A stretch of 64,000 nt of DNA from Saprospiraceae bacterium (GCA_019638455.1 JAHBTU010000003.1:930001-994000), one strand, 5' to 3'. Shown: positions 35,893-45,125, counted from the first letter of the stretch. Notes: generated by a model from the sequence alone, not told the origin. Made by a program: numbers and translations.

Positions 35893-38088
35893 ATGCGCAA
35901 CGGCCTTTTTACTTCCCTGTTTGCACTGTTTTCGATTTTGTCTTCGGCGATTCTTCACGCCCAAAACCCCGTGAGATGGTCTTTCACCACGAAGGATGCG
36001 GGCAACTGTCAAGTAGATTTGATTATTACTGGCACGATAGACGAGGGGTGGTACACCTACTCGCAATTTCTTGAGAGCGAGGATGGGCCAGTGGCAACCT
36101 CTATCACCTTCGATGCGCAGTCGCATTTCAAACTTGTCGGCAAGGCCAAGGAAGGCGGTGAGATAATCAAGACCTTCGACAAGGTGTTTGAGATGAATCT
36201 GACCAAATTCAAACATAAAGCTATTCTCACCCAGCGTGTGGAGGTAAAAGACCCTTCCAAGCCGATCGTGGGTTACATCACGTTCATGGTCTGCAACGAT
36301 GAGATGTGTCTGCCTCCGAAAGACGTGGATTTCACTTTTAGCATCGGCGCTTTGGCCAATTGCGGCGCAGCTTCGGGCAAGGAAGACAAAAGCCCGTTGC
36401 CAGATGCCTCGCCTCAAGGGCAGGGGGATGTGTCGCCGGTGAAAGAAGATTCGGCAAATGTGGCGCACCTCGCGGATGCCAACATTCCTGCCGAATATCG
36501 GGACTTGATGCCTCCCAACGACCCCAACTTCAAAGGTTTCTTTTTCTCCAAGCGCCCGGAAATCAACGCGGCGCAGTTTGTTGGAAGTTGTGGGGACATG
36601 AGCGGTAGTAGCGACGGTTCCTCGCTTATGTCCATTTTTTTGCTTTGTTTTTTGGGCGGGCTCATCGCGCTGCTCACGCCTTGCGTGTTTCCGATGATTC
36701 CGATGACGGTGAGTTTTTTCGTGAAACGCTCGAAGGACCGCAGCGCGGGCATCCGCAATGCTTTTATTTATGCGGGCAGCATTGTACTGATTTTTCTGGC
36801 GTTGGGCACCGCTGTGACAGCGGCTCTTGGCCCGACGGCGCTCAACGAGATGAGCACCAATATATGGTTCAACCTTGTGGTGTTCGTGTTGCTCGTGGTG
36901 TTCGCGTTTTCGTTTTTTGGTTTTTATGAAATTTCGTTGCCCTCATCGTGGGTGAACAAGAGCGACCGCATGGCTGACAAGGGCGGCTTAGTCGGCACTT
37001 TTTTCATGGCTTTCACGCTGGTATTGGTCTCGTTCTCTTGTACCGGTCCTATTGTGGGCACATTGTTGGTGGAGGCTGCCCGCACCAATGCTGGCGCGGC
37101 GTTGTTTGGCTTTATCCCCATGAAGCCGACTGTTGGCATGCTGGGATTTGGCTTGGGGTTGGCGCTGCCGTTTGGCCTGTTCGCCATGTTCCCCGGCTGG
37201 CTCAATACCCTGCCCAAATCGGGTGGCTGGATGGACAATTTGAAAATCACGCTTGGGCTTGTCGAGTTGGCATTGGCATTCAAATTTCTCAGCACAGCCG
37301 ATATGGTGAAGCAATGGGGCATACTGCGTTTTGAAACATTCATGGCGCTGTGGTTCCTGCTCGCGTTGGCATTGGCGCTCTACCAATTCGGCCTCATCCC
37401 GTGGAAAGGCAACAAAGGGCGGCCAGGTGTGGGGCGCTTGGCGTTGGGGCTGAGTTCGCTGGCGTTCGCCTTATATGTCGGTTGGGGGTTGGTGGAGCAC
37501 AGGTCTTTGTCGCTGCTCAGCGGTCTGGCGCCTCCGGTGCATTACAGTTACAAATACGAAAATGAAAAAGGGGGCAAACATCACGGGCCGGGTTGTCCGC
37601 AGGGGCTGGATTGTTTCCACGATTTCGATGAAGGATTGGCGGAGGCCAAACGCCTGAACAAACCTTTGTTTATTGACTTCACGGGGCATGGCTGTGTCAA
37701 TTGCCGCAAAATGGAAGAAACCGTTTGGCCGCTTCCGGGCATCATAGACCATTTGCGCAACAACTATGTGGTTGTTTCTCTCTATGTGGACGAAAAAGTG
37801 CGGCTTTTCCCCGACAATAATTTCGCCTATCTGCTCGACCCCAAAACGGGGGAGAAGCTTCGCACGGTCGGCAGCAAGTGGAGCGCCTTTCAGGTCAACA
37901 ACTTCGACGTGAGCGCACAGCCATACTATGTGCTTATGCACAATGACGGCAAGACGCTGCTGAACCGACCGACTGATTATACCAACGGCAACGACCCTGT
38001 TGCCTATAAGGCGTTCCTCGATTGTGGCTTGGCGGCCTTTCAGCAAATGAAGGAAAAAGAGGGGAAAGAACTGATAGGAGCGAATTGA
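35893..38088 (+). CDS. dsbD: Thiol:disulfide interchange protein DsbD
   Basis: The protein has 731 residues. The start at 35893 gives a signal peptide (MRNGLFTSLFALFSILSSAI, cleavage after HAQ). The periplasmic N-domain carries Cys in YITFMVCNDEMCLPP. A membrane domain of about eight segments starts LLCFLGGLIALLTPCVFPMIP, with the functional Cys in TPCVFP and SFSCTGPIVGTLL. A C-terminal thioredoxin domain has the active site CVNC in FTGHGCVNCRKMEETVW. The protein carries electrons from cytoplasmic thioredoxin to the periplasm, keeping secreted cysteines reduced. The domain set is complete. It ends 7 bases before a convergent small gene. Confidence 0.94.
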   Translation: MRNGLFTSLFALFSILSSAILHAQNPVRWSFTTKDAGNCQVDLIITGTIDEGWYTYSQFLESEDGPVATSITFDAQSHFKLVGKAKEGGEIIKTFDKVFEMNLTKFKHKAILTQRVEVKDPSKPIVGYITFMVCNDEMCLPPKDVDFTFSIGALANCGAASGKEDKSPLPDASPQGQGDVSPVKEDSANVAHLADANIPAEYRDLMPPNDPNFKGFFFSKRPEINAAQFVGSCGDMSGSSDGSSLMSIFLLCFLGGLIALLTPCVFPMIPMTVSFFVKRSKDRSAGIRNAFIYAGSIVLIFLALGTAVTAALGPTALNEMSTNIWFNLVVFVLLVVFAFSFFGFYEISLPSSWVNKSDRMADKGGLVGTFFMAFTLVLVSFSCTGPIVGTLLVEAARTNAGAALFGFIPMKPTVGMLGFGLGLALPFGLFAMFPGWLNTLPKSGGWMDNLKITLGLVELALAFKFLSTADMVKQWGILRFETFMALWFLLALALALYQFGLIPWKGNKGRPGVGRLALGLSSLAFALYVGWGLVEHRSLSLLSGLAPPVHYSYKYENEKGGKHHGPGCPQGLDCFHDFDEGLAEAKRLNKPLFIDFTGHGCVNCRKMEETVWPLPGIIDHLRNNYVVVSLYVDEKVRLFPDNNFAYLLDPKTGEKLRTVGSKWSAFQVNNFDVSAQPYYVLMHNDGKTLLNRPTDYTNGNDPVAYKAFLDCGLAAFQQMKEKEGKELIGAN

Positions 38089-38095
38089 GAAGTCC

Positions 38096-38368
38096 CTATT
38101 CGGGTGATTTCGGCAGTTTCCTGTTTTTCTCCACGAATTCTCTTGATGCCTCCGAAAGCGCGTCGAGGTCTAGTTCGACGTTGCTCAAAATGTCGAGCAG
38201 ACAGTTAATGCGGGCTTCAATGTCGAAAAACTTGTTTACAACCGCGATTCGGCGGTTTTCCACGATGCAGTACCCGCTCTGAAAATTGCCTTTCTCGTAG
38301 CGAACGGCGTAGTCAAGTTCGTCGAAGATGCCTTCGAGTTTCTTCAATGTGGTTTGCGTGTAGCGCAT
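38096..38368 (-). CDS. Small conserved-looking protein, unknown function
   Basis: The protein has 90 residues (MRYTQTTLKKLEGIFDELDY...REFVEKNRKLPKSPE), is charged, is predicted mostly helical, and has no signal or membrane segment. The pattern GYCIVENRRIAVVNKFFDIE with a helical remainder looks like a real domain, and codon use matches its neighbours. I do not recognise the family with certainty. A (CGTTGTT)4 heptamer array touches its start codon and occupies the place of the ribosome-binding site, which may affect translation. Confidence 0.6.
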   Translation of the reverse strand: MRYTQTTLKKLEGIFDELDYAVRYEKGNFQSGYCIVENRRIAVVNKFFDIEARINCLLDILSNVELDLDALSEASREFVEKNRKLPKSPE

Positions 38369-38396
38369 CGTTGTTCGTTGTTCGTTGTTCGTTGTA
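38369..38396 (-). repeat. Heptamer array CGTTGTT, about four copies, touching a start codon
   Basis: Three perfect units and one with a terminal mismatch lie at 38369-38396, directly 5' of the ATG of the 38096-38368 gene. Copy changes would alter leader length and spacing but not the frame. Confidence 0.85.
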
Positions 38397-38457
38397 TTCC
38401 CGGCTGGCTGTCCACCCGCGCCGATATGGACGGGGCTTGTATGGGCAAAATTGTTTG

Positions 38458-38465
38458 TAGTTTTG
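38458..38465 (+). promoter_or_regulatory. Candidate -7 box of the beta-barrel gene
   Basis: TAGTTTTG matches TAnnTTTG exactly, with a TTG 18 bases upstream (38437-38439). The coding start is at 38523. Confidence 0.5.
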
Positions 38466-38522
38466 AGTTTTTTGCCAGCGAACGCCTACTTTTCGGCGCA
38501 AAAGTATCCAAAATCTGACACC

Positions 38523-39167
38523 ATGCGAATCAGCACACACCTCTTTGCATCGCTTGCGGCGGTGCTGTTTTTATTGCCTAATATGGCACAAAGCCAACGC
38601 ACACAGCGGTTTAAGGCTGGCATTATCGCTGGTCTGACAGCTTCTCAAATTGATGGAGACCTGTCAGCAGGCTATCACAAGCTTGGTCTGCAGGCGGGTC
38701 TGCGAGGCATCGCGGTGCTGCAGCCCAAACAACAAGCGAGCGTGGAAATTCTTTACACGCAGCGCGGTTGCCGCCACGAGCCACAGTCTTTCCCACAATT
38801 CAGCACCACTCTGAATTACATAGAAGTGCCGCTTCAATGGCACTATAGCGAATGGCTTGCAGAGGGCGCCGAGGCTTCCGACAATTATTATCGCTTCCAG
38901 CTGGGCGCGGGCATATTATATGGCCGGTTGCTCAGTTACAGCGACAAGTTTGAGGATGGCAACGGCATCACTGAGGCTTTGCCCGACTTGAACAAAAACA
39001 GTCTCTCTGCTATGCTTGGCCTCACGTTTTATGCCTCCAAAAACTTGGGATTTACCTTCCGATGGCACCGCGCTGTCAATCGTCTTTATTCCCCCAGAGA
39101 TAGTGGGGGCTATGCCAGCTCTTTGCACGAGCATTTTTTGGCATTTCAGACGATGTATGTGTTTTGA
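38523..39167 (+). CDS. Outer-membrane beta-barrel protein (PorT-like)
   Basis: The protein has 214 residues. A signal peptide (MRISTHLFASLAAVLFLLPN, cleavage after AQS) is followed by alternating strands typical of the small barrel family often called PorT-like: KAGIIAGLTASQIDGDLSAGYHK, LNYIEVPLQWHY, FRFQLGAGILYGRL-type strands, and a terminal aromatic F in LAFQTMYVF. Small barrels of this kind are common in Bacteroidota; their jobs are mostly unknown. The gene is divergent from the small 38096-38368 gene. Family assignment rests on overall pattern, so it is moderately sure. Confidence 0.75.
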   Translation: MRISTHLFASLAAVLFLLPNMAQSQRTQRFKAGIIAGLTASQIDGDLSAGYHKLGLQAGLRGIAVLQPKQQASVEILYTQRGCRHEPQSFPQFSTTLNYIEVPLQWHYSEWLAEGAEASDNYYRFQLGAGILYGRLLSYSDKFEDGNGITEALPDLNKNSLSAMLGLTFYASKNLGFTFRWHRAVNRLYSPRDSGGYASSLHEHFLAFQTMYVF

Positions 39168-39442
39168 GCAGGGCGTGTGCGAATATCTGGACGGGAGGGT
39201 GCATTTCAAATTGTCGCAAGTAACATGAGTCATCCCGAATTTTGAAAAATAGATTTTGGCTCACTATTTTGCTAAAAATCAAGTCCTCTAACTGCCTCAG
39301 CGTGGCGGAATATGAAGGAGGTTTTTTGCCCATATTGCGCCTGCTTGGGCTTAGGTTTGGCTGATTTGCGTTGACTATAAATGTTTGGGGAGACACCTAT
39401 CGCAGGGTGGGAACAGGTCTTATGAGGATCCGTGAGTCATGG
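39168..39442. other. Intergenic region with a fragment of repeat family C
   Basis: Bases 39180-39225 contain GGGTGCATTTCAAATTGTCGCAA, which matches the arms of the large palindrome at 47126-47263. The rest holds no recognisable gene, RNA or clear terminator. Confidence 0.5.
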
Positions 39443-40456
39443 TTAGAATCTTCCTTCTAAGAAGGCTTGCACATCTTGAACGGTTTGCACGGGGGTTTCC
39501 TCTTGCGGCCAATGACCTGTGTGCGAATAAATGCGCAGCAAGGAGCCTTGAATATGGCGATGGAATTCGTAGGCAAACTCTGGCGACAATCGCGCATCCT
39601 CAGCACCCCAGAGGATAAGCGTGGGTGTGGAGATGCGCTCCACGATGTCAACTGGCGGGCGATTTTCACTCACCGATGCGCGGTCTATGAAGGCTTGGCG
39701 GTTGCCTGTTCGGAGCAAGAGTTCGAAGTGTCGTTGCAACAATGGCTCCGTCACGAGCGCATCATCGGCAAATACTTCCTGCAACATGATACGGATGAAG
39801 GCGCGTGGCGTGATTTTGAGCATGATGCCGTTGAGCATGGGCGTGCGAGCCAGCCAGACAATCCACGGGGTGCTTTTTGGCTCAAAGCCGGGCGCGTCCA
39901 ACAGGATGAGTTTACTCAGGCGTCCTGGATGGTCGGCGGCATAAAACCACGCAATCTGAGCGCCCAGGCCATTGCCTACCAGACAGAATTTTTTCAAATC
40001 CAACTTCACTACCAGACTATCAAGAAAACTCGCGTAGGCAAAAGCACTATAACTGCCTCTCGGATGAGGGCCAGTCAGGCCAAAGCCCGGCAAATCCACG
40101 CTGACAACCATATACTTGCGTGAGAGCGAGTCCGTCCAGCCTGCCCAGGTGTGAAGCGAGCTTTGTGCGTCGTGAAGCAACAAAACTGGCTCTCCCTTGC
40201 CGCTGATGCGGCAATGCACATCCATGCCATCCACACTGATGAAGCGCGAGTCGGGGAAGGCGTGCTTGCGCACCAACTGCTGCGGTGGAACATCATTGTG
40301 CCAATTGCGGTAAATCCAAGTCAGCAAAAAAAGATAAATCGCCCAACGAATCAGGCGCGAAATGCTGAAGCGACGCAGCCATTTCTTGGCGGTGGCGATG
40401 CGTTTGATAGACCTTTGACGACTTGTTGAGGCGTTTTTTTCTGAATTGTCCTCCAT
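39443..40456 (-). CDS. Alpha/beta-hydrolase fold protein lacking the nucleophile serine
   Basis: The protein has 337 residues. One N-terminal membrane segment (LIRWAIYLFLLTWIY) precedes an alpha/beta-hydrolase domain (DVHCRISGKGEPVLLLHDAQSS, VVSVDLPGFGLTGPHP). The acid (ILWGAEDARL) and the histidine (SHTGHWPQEE) are present. The nucleophile elbow reads VGNGLGAQ, so the usual G-x-Ser-x-G has Gly163 (codon GGC at 39968-39970) where serine is expected. An AGC-to-GGC change would explain this. It is either a non-catalytic relative or a damaged enzyme. The oxyanion-side HDAQSS also departs from the usual HGxxGS. A start ten codons upstream (40486) is possible. Confidence 0.8.
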   Translation of the reverse strand: MEDNSEKNASTSRQRSIKRIATAKKWLRRFSISRLIRWAIYLFLLTWIYRNWHNDVPPQQLVRKHAFPDSRFISVDGMDVHCRISGKGEPVLLLHDAQSSLHTWAGWTDSLSRKYMVVSVDLPGFGLTGPHPRGSYSAFAYASFLDSLVVKLDLKKFCLVGNGLGAQIAWFYAADHPGRLSKLILLDAPGFEPKSTPWIVWLARTPMLNGIMLKITPRAFIRIMLQEVFADDALVTEPLLQRHFELLLRTGNRQAFIDRASVSENRPPVDIVERISTPTLILWGAEDARLSPEFAYEFHRHIQGSLLRIYSHTGHWPQEETPVQTVQDVQAFLEGRF

Positions 40457-40580
40457 TCCACAGAGGGTTTTCTCTCCTTGGCGCAAACCTACTTGAATTT
40501 GTCCATACGCGCCGAGGCGAAATAAGAGCGCGCCGTCTTTGTGCAGAGACTGTCATTTTTCATTTAGAGATGGGGCACCA

Positions 40581-40588
40581 TATCTTTG
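40581..40588 (+). promoter_or_regulatory. Candidate -7 box of the cyclase-family gene
   Basis: TATCTTTG matches TAnnTTTG, with TTTC 19 bases upstream (40558-40561), one base from TTTG. The coding start is at 40638. Confidence 0.5.
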
Positions 40589-40637
40589 TTGTCAAGGGTG
40601 GATGCCCTCAACAGTTTCTGCCAAACAGCGAAAAATT

Positions 40638-41441
40638 ATGAAACGCACCTTTTCTGTTCTATTTCTCCTTGCGGCCATTGCCTGCTCAAACCCTGCCCCC
40701 GAAAAAAACTCTTCTCCCTTCGGCGGCGGCACATGGATTGACCTCACCTATGCCTTCGACGAAACAACCATCTATTGGCCGACTGCCGAGACTTTCCGTT
40801 TGGACACGGTATTTGAAGGCATGACCGATAGCGGGTTTTATTATGCTGCTTTTCAGTACTGCGCTGCCGAACACGGAGGCACCCACTTGGACGCGCCAGT
40901 GCATTTTGCGGAAGGCAAATTGCCTATGGACCAAATTCCGTTGGAACAACTCCTGGGCGATGCGGTCGTTGTGGACGTGTCGGCGCAGGCTTCCGCGAAT
41001 CCCGATTATCAAGTGGCAGTGGAGGATTTTGTGGCTTGGGAACGCACCAATGGGCCGCTGCCAAAAGATGCTATTGTGCTGCTGCGAACAGGTTTTGGCA
41101 AATTCTGGCCCGACCGCGAACGCTACATGGGCACGGCTGAACGCGGCGCTGCGGCTGTCGCCAAACTGCATTTTCCCGGCCTGCACCCCGACGCGGCACG
41201 TTGGCTGCTCGCCGAACGCGCCATCAAAGCCATCGGGCTTGATACGCCAAGCATTGACTACGGGCAGTCCACGCTTTTCGAGAGCCATCGGATTTTGTTT
41301 GAAAAAAACATCCCAGCCTTTGAGAATCTCGCAAATCTCGACCATTTGCCCTTAAAAGGCATTTGGGTCATCGCCTTGCCAATGAAAATAAAAGGTGGAA
41401 GCGGCGGACCGCTGCGCATTGTGGCGAGAGTGGGGGGATGA
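40638..41441 (+). CDS. Cyclase-family (kynurenine formamidase-like) lipoprotein
   Basis: The protein has 267 residues. The start at 40638 gives a lipoprotein signal (MKRTFSVLFLLAAIACSN, Cys16). The metal-binding motif HGGTHLDAPVHF is intact, and the IWVIALPMKIKGGSGGPLRI end is typical of PF04199. Family members hydrolyse formamides or cyclic substrates with a metal-bound water. The lipid anchor places this one in the envelope, so kynurenine metabolism itself is unlikely. It has no operon partner. The substrate is unknown. Confidence 0.88.
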   Translation: MKRTFSVLFLLAAIACSNPAPEKNSSPFGGGTWIDLTYAFDETTIYWPTAETFRLDTVFEGMTDSGFYYAAFQYCAAEHGGTHLDAPVHFAEGKLPMDQIPLEQLLGDAVVVDVSAQASANPDYQVAVEDFVAWERTNGPLPKDAIVLLRTGFGKFWPDRERYMGTAERGAAAVAKLHFPGLHPDAARWLLAERAIKAIGLDTPSIDYGQSTLFESHRILFEKNIPAFENLANLDHLPLKGIWVIALPMKIKGGSGGPLRIVARVGG

Positions 41442-41553
41442 TCGTTTCGTGAACACGCTCAAAGGAATAATGCGAATGAGGGGCTGAAATTTTTTGGCGT
41501 TTGATATTCAGCCTCTTATTCAGTTCGCGTAAACTTTGCTCCATCCACAAAAA

Positions 41554-43254
41554 CTAACGCAACACGGTCACGTCACCTTCTGCAAGGTATTTTCGTCGCT
41601 CGCCGAACAACTCGCCGACCCATTCCAAGTGCCAGACATACACCCCCGGCGCACACGCACGCCCCCCGCAAGAGCCATCCCAACTGCTCGACGGGTCGTT
41701 GGCAATAAAGACAAGATTGCCCCAACGGTCGAAGATTTCCAAGCGATATTCGAACCAAGCACAAGGCAGGAAAATGCGCCATTCCGCATTGAGGCCGTCA
41801 CTGTTGGGTGCGAATACATTGGGTGCGTAGAAAGGGCAGCTTTGGCAAGTATAAAACGCCACGCGAACGCTGTCGCTAAACATGCAGTGTTGTGTGCGGC
41901 CGCTGAGCGCATAAGTGCCGGGAGCGGTCACCTCCCATTCGCTGCCTCGAGTACCGTCCCCCCATTGCCAGTCCGCCAGGCCGGGCGGGACGAGCAGCGA
42001 CAACGTGTCGCCGAAGCAGATAGTGGTGTCGGCACGCAGTTCAAATGGCTGCTCAATCGTCACCAACACATAAGCCGTGTCGCTGTGACATTCACCTGCT
42101 TTTTGGAAAAAATAGGCGTACAAACCAGCGGCATCCCTCGTTGTGTCAAAAAAATTGGTGCCAGAACTCAGTGTTGGCGACCATTTCCCGCCCTTGTCCG
42201 GATTGCCTTTTAGCACGCTGTGCATATCAAAAGGGAGGCTGCCGGCACATACTGCCGTGTCTGCATCAAGCCCCGCATCCAATGGCGGGAAGATGGGCAG
42301 GTAAGCATACCGGATTGCAACTTGACCGCACTCCGTGAAGACCCTGAACTCTATGATTCGCTCACCCCGCAAAGGGGCGGGGGAGAGGTCGTTGTAGTGC
42401 ATGAGTTGAATGGCCAGCACAAAATCAGATGGAGTGGCATCCCCCGCGTTTTTTAGAACGATACTGTGCAGATTGGCCATTTCAATGTCAAGCTTGGCAG
42501 GGAAGGCATCCAATTCGAGCACTTCGTCGCTGCTCGCATACAGAATTTTCACCACGACGGAGTCAATGGGTTTTTCAGAAAAAAGCAAAGCATCCGCATC
42601 TGCGACGCTGCCGAAAGGATAGCAAAGCGTGTCCGCCCGAAAGTCTCCATTCGTGGCGCCGGAGCTATCATCCCCGTCAAGGTCGAAGCCAAAATCGCTT
42701 TCCAGCACCACATTGTCGAGGCCGCCAAAATCAGCCAGCGGGCGGTACTCACCCCGAATGCGCCAGCCAGCGATGTCGCTAAGTGCTGCACGAAACTGTG
42801 CTTCTGTCGGCACGGGACCATCGAGGGCTGCGAGTCGCCAGCCCGCATCCTCGCGCAGAAGGATGTCGTAGTGCGTCCAAGACAATTGGGGGTTTGAGGC
42901 ATTGTCGTACACAAGCGTAAGTCCTCCTCCAAAAAGCACCACATCAGGGAGGCTATTGCTTTTGTCTTCGTTGGTGGTGTCGCTCACAAATTGGTCGTAG
43001 CGCAGATGCTTCCCATAAGCATCGCATTTGTTGCCCCTGAATTTGGAAGGTGCCACAAAATGCCAAGTGCCGCCCACAGATTGGTCAGTGACACGGATGT
43101 GGCCGCCGGGATTGCCCCCCGTGGGCATCCAAGTCGCGTCGGGGCTGGTGGCATCGCCGGAGGTCGTCCACCCTTCGTTGCCGCTGTCGAAAGAGCTGAT
43201 TTGGCCGATGGCAAAATGGGAGAGCAGAAGGGGCAAGAGGACTAAAACTCGCAT
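41554..43254 (-). CDS. T9SS type B cargo: laminin-B-like domain and gliding-motility C-terminal domain
   Basis: The protein has 566 residues. A signal peptide (MRVLVLLPLLLSHFAIGQ) precedes a laminin-B-like carbohydrate-binding-type fold (GGTWHFVAPSKFRGNKCDAYGK, then ADFGGLDNVVLESDFGFD), a central region with few motifs, SprB-like material (TICFGDTLSLLVPPG), and a CHU_C C-terminal domain (FYAPNVFAPNSDGLNAEWRIF, FDRWGNLVFIANDPSSSWDG, ending EGDVTVLR). The C-terminal domain is the type B signal for type IX secretion and surface display. It is convergent with the cyclase-family gene. Function beyond surface display is not evident. Confidence 0.88.
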   Translation of the reverse strand: MRVLVLLPLLLSHFAIGQISSFDSGNEGWTTSGDATSPDATWMPTGGNPGGHIRVTDQSVGGTWHFVAPSKFRGNKCDAYGKHLRYDQFVSDTTNEDKSNSLPDVVLFGGGLTLVYDNASNPQLSWTHYDILLREDAGWRLAALDGPVPTEAQFRAALSDIAGWRIRGEYRPLADFGGLDNVVLESDFGFDLDGDDSSGATNGDFRADTLCYPFGSVADADALLFSEKPIDSVVVKILYASSDEVLELDAFPAKLDIEMANLHSIVLKNAGDATPSDFVLAIQLMHYNDLSPAPLRGERIIEFRVFTECGQVAIRYAYLPIFPPLDAGLDADTAVCAGSLPFDMHSVLKGNPDKGGKWSPTLSSGTNFFDTTRDAAGLYAYFFQKAGECHSDTAYVLVTIEQPFELRADTTICFGDTLSLLVPPGLADWQWGDGTRGSEWEVTAPGTYALSGRTQHCMFSDSVRVAFYTCQSCPFYAPNVFAPNSDGLNAEWRIFLPCAWFEYRLEIFDRWGNLVFIANDPSSSWDGSCGGRACAPGVYVWHLEWVGELFGERRKYLAEGDVTVLR

Positions 43255-43470
43255 GAAGGCATCCTTGTGTGTTTCGTTTCATTGGCGAACTGCCACAGTC
43301 ATTTGGAAGAATCCTGATAAATCAAGATGAAAAAAATGGGCCAGTTCGAGGCGGTATTGCAAACCGAAAGGTAGGTGCATGGGAGGCGAAAATCAAAAGA
43401 CAAAAATCAGGTTATCAACATTCTGGGCAAAAAACTGCCCAAAGGGTGTTAGTGAAAATTATTCGCACAA

Positions 43471-43503
43471 TTGGGAGAAAAATAAAATGCAATTCTATTT
43501 TTG
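43471..43503 (+). promoter_or_regulatory. Candidate promoter of the M23 peptidase gene
   Basis: TTG at 43471-43473, 22 bases, then TATTTTTG at 43496-43503, an exact match to TAnnTTTG. The GTG start follows at 43561. Confidence 0.45.
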
Positions 43504-43560
43504 CCGCTCCACAAGCGATGAAAACAAGTCACTGAACCTCGTTCTAATCTTACACACAAC

Positions 43561-44934
43561 GTGAAATCAGACAGCAATTGGCTACAGCGTCAGCTGTGGC
43601 GCGTGAAAAGGCTTCGCCTGAAAAAAGGCCCTATTTTCGTCGTTTTGGCCGCTATTTCGGCAGTTGTTTTGGCCGCGACCCTCCAACTTTCCCCTACTCG
43701 TCAGGCAGCGGCCCTCGTTTATTCCGAGCCTGCGCTCGATGCGCTTCCCGTAGTGCCGGAAAATATGCGATGGGGATTTGCCATTGACAAGTTTCATCTT
43801 TCGGATGTCGAGCTCAAATCGGGCGACGTGCTCGGAGAAATCCTATTGAAACAAGGCTTGACCTATCCGCAGGTGCATCAAATCGTACAAAACTGCAAGG
43901 GGACATTCCACATCAATTCCATGCGCAAAGGGCGCAAACTGCACTTCATCGCGTCCCAAGAAGGCGAATCGCCCAGCCACCTGATTTATGAGCCATCCCC
44001 TTACGAGTACGTTATCTTCAACCTGCGCGAGCCATTCGAGGTGCAATTGGTCAAACGCGATGTCAAGATTGACACAGTGGCAGCATCGGGCGTGTTGGAA
44101 ACGAGTTTCTGGCAAGCCCTCATGGACAACGGCCTCAACGACGCATTGGCCGATGGCATGATTGACGTGCTGTCCTCCTCTGTGGATTTTTACCGCCAGA
44201 AAAAAGGCGACCGCTTCAAGGTAGTGTATGAACAGCATATCGTGGAAGGCGAGCCAGTCGGCACGGGCAAAATCATCGCCGCCATGTATGAGCGCGAAGA
44301 CAAACAATTCTATGCCTTCCGCTTTGAAAAAGAAGGGGAGAAAGCCAATTACTTTGATTTTGAAGGACGACCCGCTCGCAAAGCATTTCTCAAATCGCCC
44401 CTAAAATACTCCCGCATCACCAGCCGCTACAATTTGCGTCGGCTGCACCCCATACTCGGATACCACAAAGCACACCTCGGCACTGACTATGCCGCGCCAC
44501 ACGGCACCCCCATCATGGCGGTGGCCGACGGCACGGTGTTGGAGGCCACCCGTCGGGGAGGCAACGGGCTGTTCGTCAAAATCCGTCACGACGGCATTTA
44601 TCAGACCCAATACCTGCACATGAGCGGTTTCGCCAAAGGCATTCGCCCAGGCGCACGAGTGGTGCAAGGCCAAACCATCGGCTATGTAGGCTCTACCGGG
44701 CTGGCCACAGGCCCCCACGTTTGTTTCCGTTTCTGGAAAAACGGCCGCGAAGTGGACCATTTGCGCCTCAACCTGCCTCAACCTGAACCTATCAAAGGCG
44801 CTACCTTGGAAGCATTCAACATCGTGCGCGATGAACTGCTCCAACTGCTGGAAAAGGTCGAATACCGCACGTTCCATGAACAGGCCGTGCGCGACGGAGA
44901 AACAGAGGAAGAAATGATGAAAACGGAACCGTGA
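43561..44934 (+). CDS. M23-family peptidoglycan metallopeptidase
   Basis: The protein has 457 residues with a GTG start. One membrane segment (GPIFVVLAAISAVVLAATL) is followed by an OapA/LysM-like region (SDVELKSGDVLGEILLKQGL) and a LytM/M23 domain. HLGTDYAAPHGTPIMAVADG supplies the first zinc His and Asp, and YLHMSGFAKGIRPGARV follows. The third motif reads GPHVCFRFW, so the second His of the common HxH is Cys. I recall this HVCF form as frequent in Bacteroidota relatives, so it may be a family variant with Cys as ligand. It should cut peptide cross-links in the periplasm during growth or division. It is the first of several plus-strand envelope genes. Confidence 0.88.
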   Translation: MKSDSNWLQRQLWRVKRLRLKKGPIFVVLAAISAVVLAATLQLSPTRQAAALVYSEPALDALPVVPENMRWGFAIDKFHLSDVELKSGDVLGEILLKQGLTYPQVHQIVQNCKGTFHINSMRKGRKLHFIASQEGESPSHLIYEPSPYEYVIFNLREPFEVQLVKRDVKIDTVAASGVLETSFWQALMDNGLNDALADGMIDVLSSSVDFYRQKKGDRFKVVYEQHIVEGEPVGTGKIIAAMYEREDKQFYAFRFEKEGEKANYFDFEGRPARKAFLKSPLKYSRITSRYNLRRLHPILGYHKAHLGTDYAAPHGTPIMAVADGTVLEATRRGGNGLFVKIRHDGIYQTQYLHMSGFAKGIRPGARVVQGQTIGYVGSTGLATGPHVCFRFWKNGREVDHLRLNLPQPEPIKGATLEAFNIVRDELLQLLEKVEYRTFHEQAVRDGETEEEMMKTEP

Positions 44935-45066
44935 GGAAAATTCTATACCTCGCCCCATTGACGGCGCGAAGTATGGCAAGACATCCCACTCCGCCGGGAA
45001 CGTACGGCATCGGCTGCTCCATCAAAACAGGGTAGCCGATGTTGCTTTGTACCCTATCTGCCCGTA

Positions 45067-45097
45067 TTTGGAAAAAATTGCGAAACAAGTACCTTTG
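45067..45097 (+). promoter_or_regulatory. Consensus promoter ahead of a structured leader
   Basis: TTTG (45067-45070), exactly 19 bases, TACCTTTG (45090-45097): a perfect Bacteroidota promoter. The next gene starts only at 45284, so the transcript should have a leader of about 180 bases with strong inverted repeats. Confidence 0.8.
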
Positions 45098-45125
45098 TGC
45101 AACGATTCTCGCTTTGTCGGGTGCT

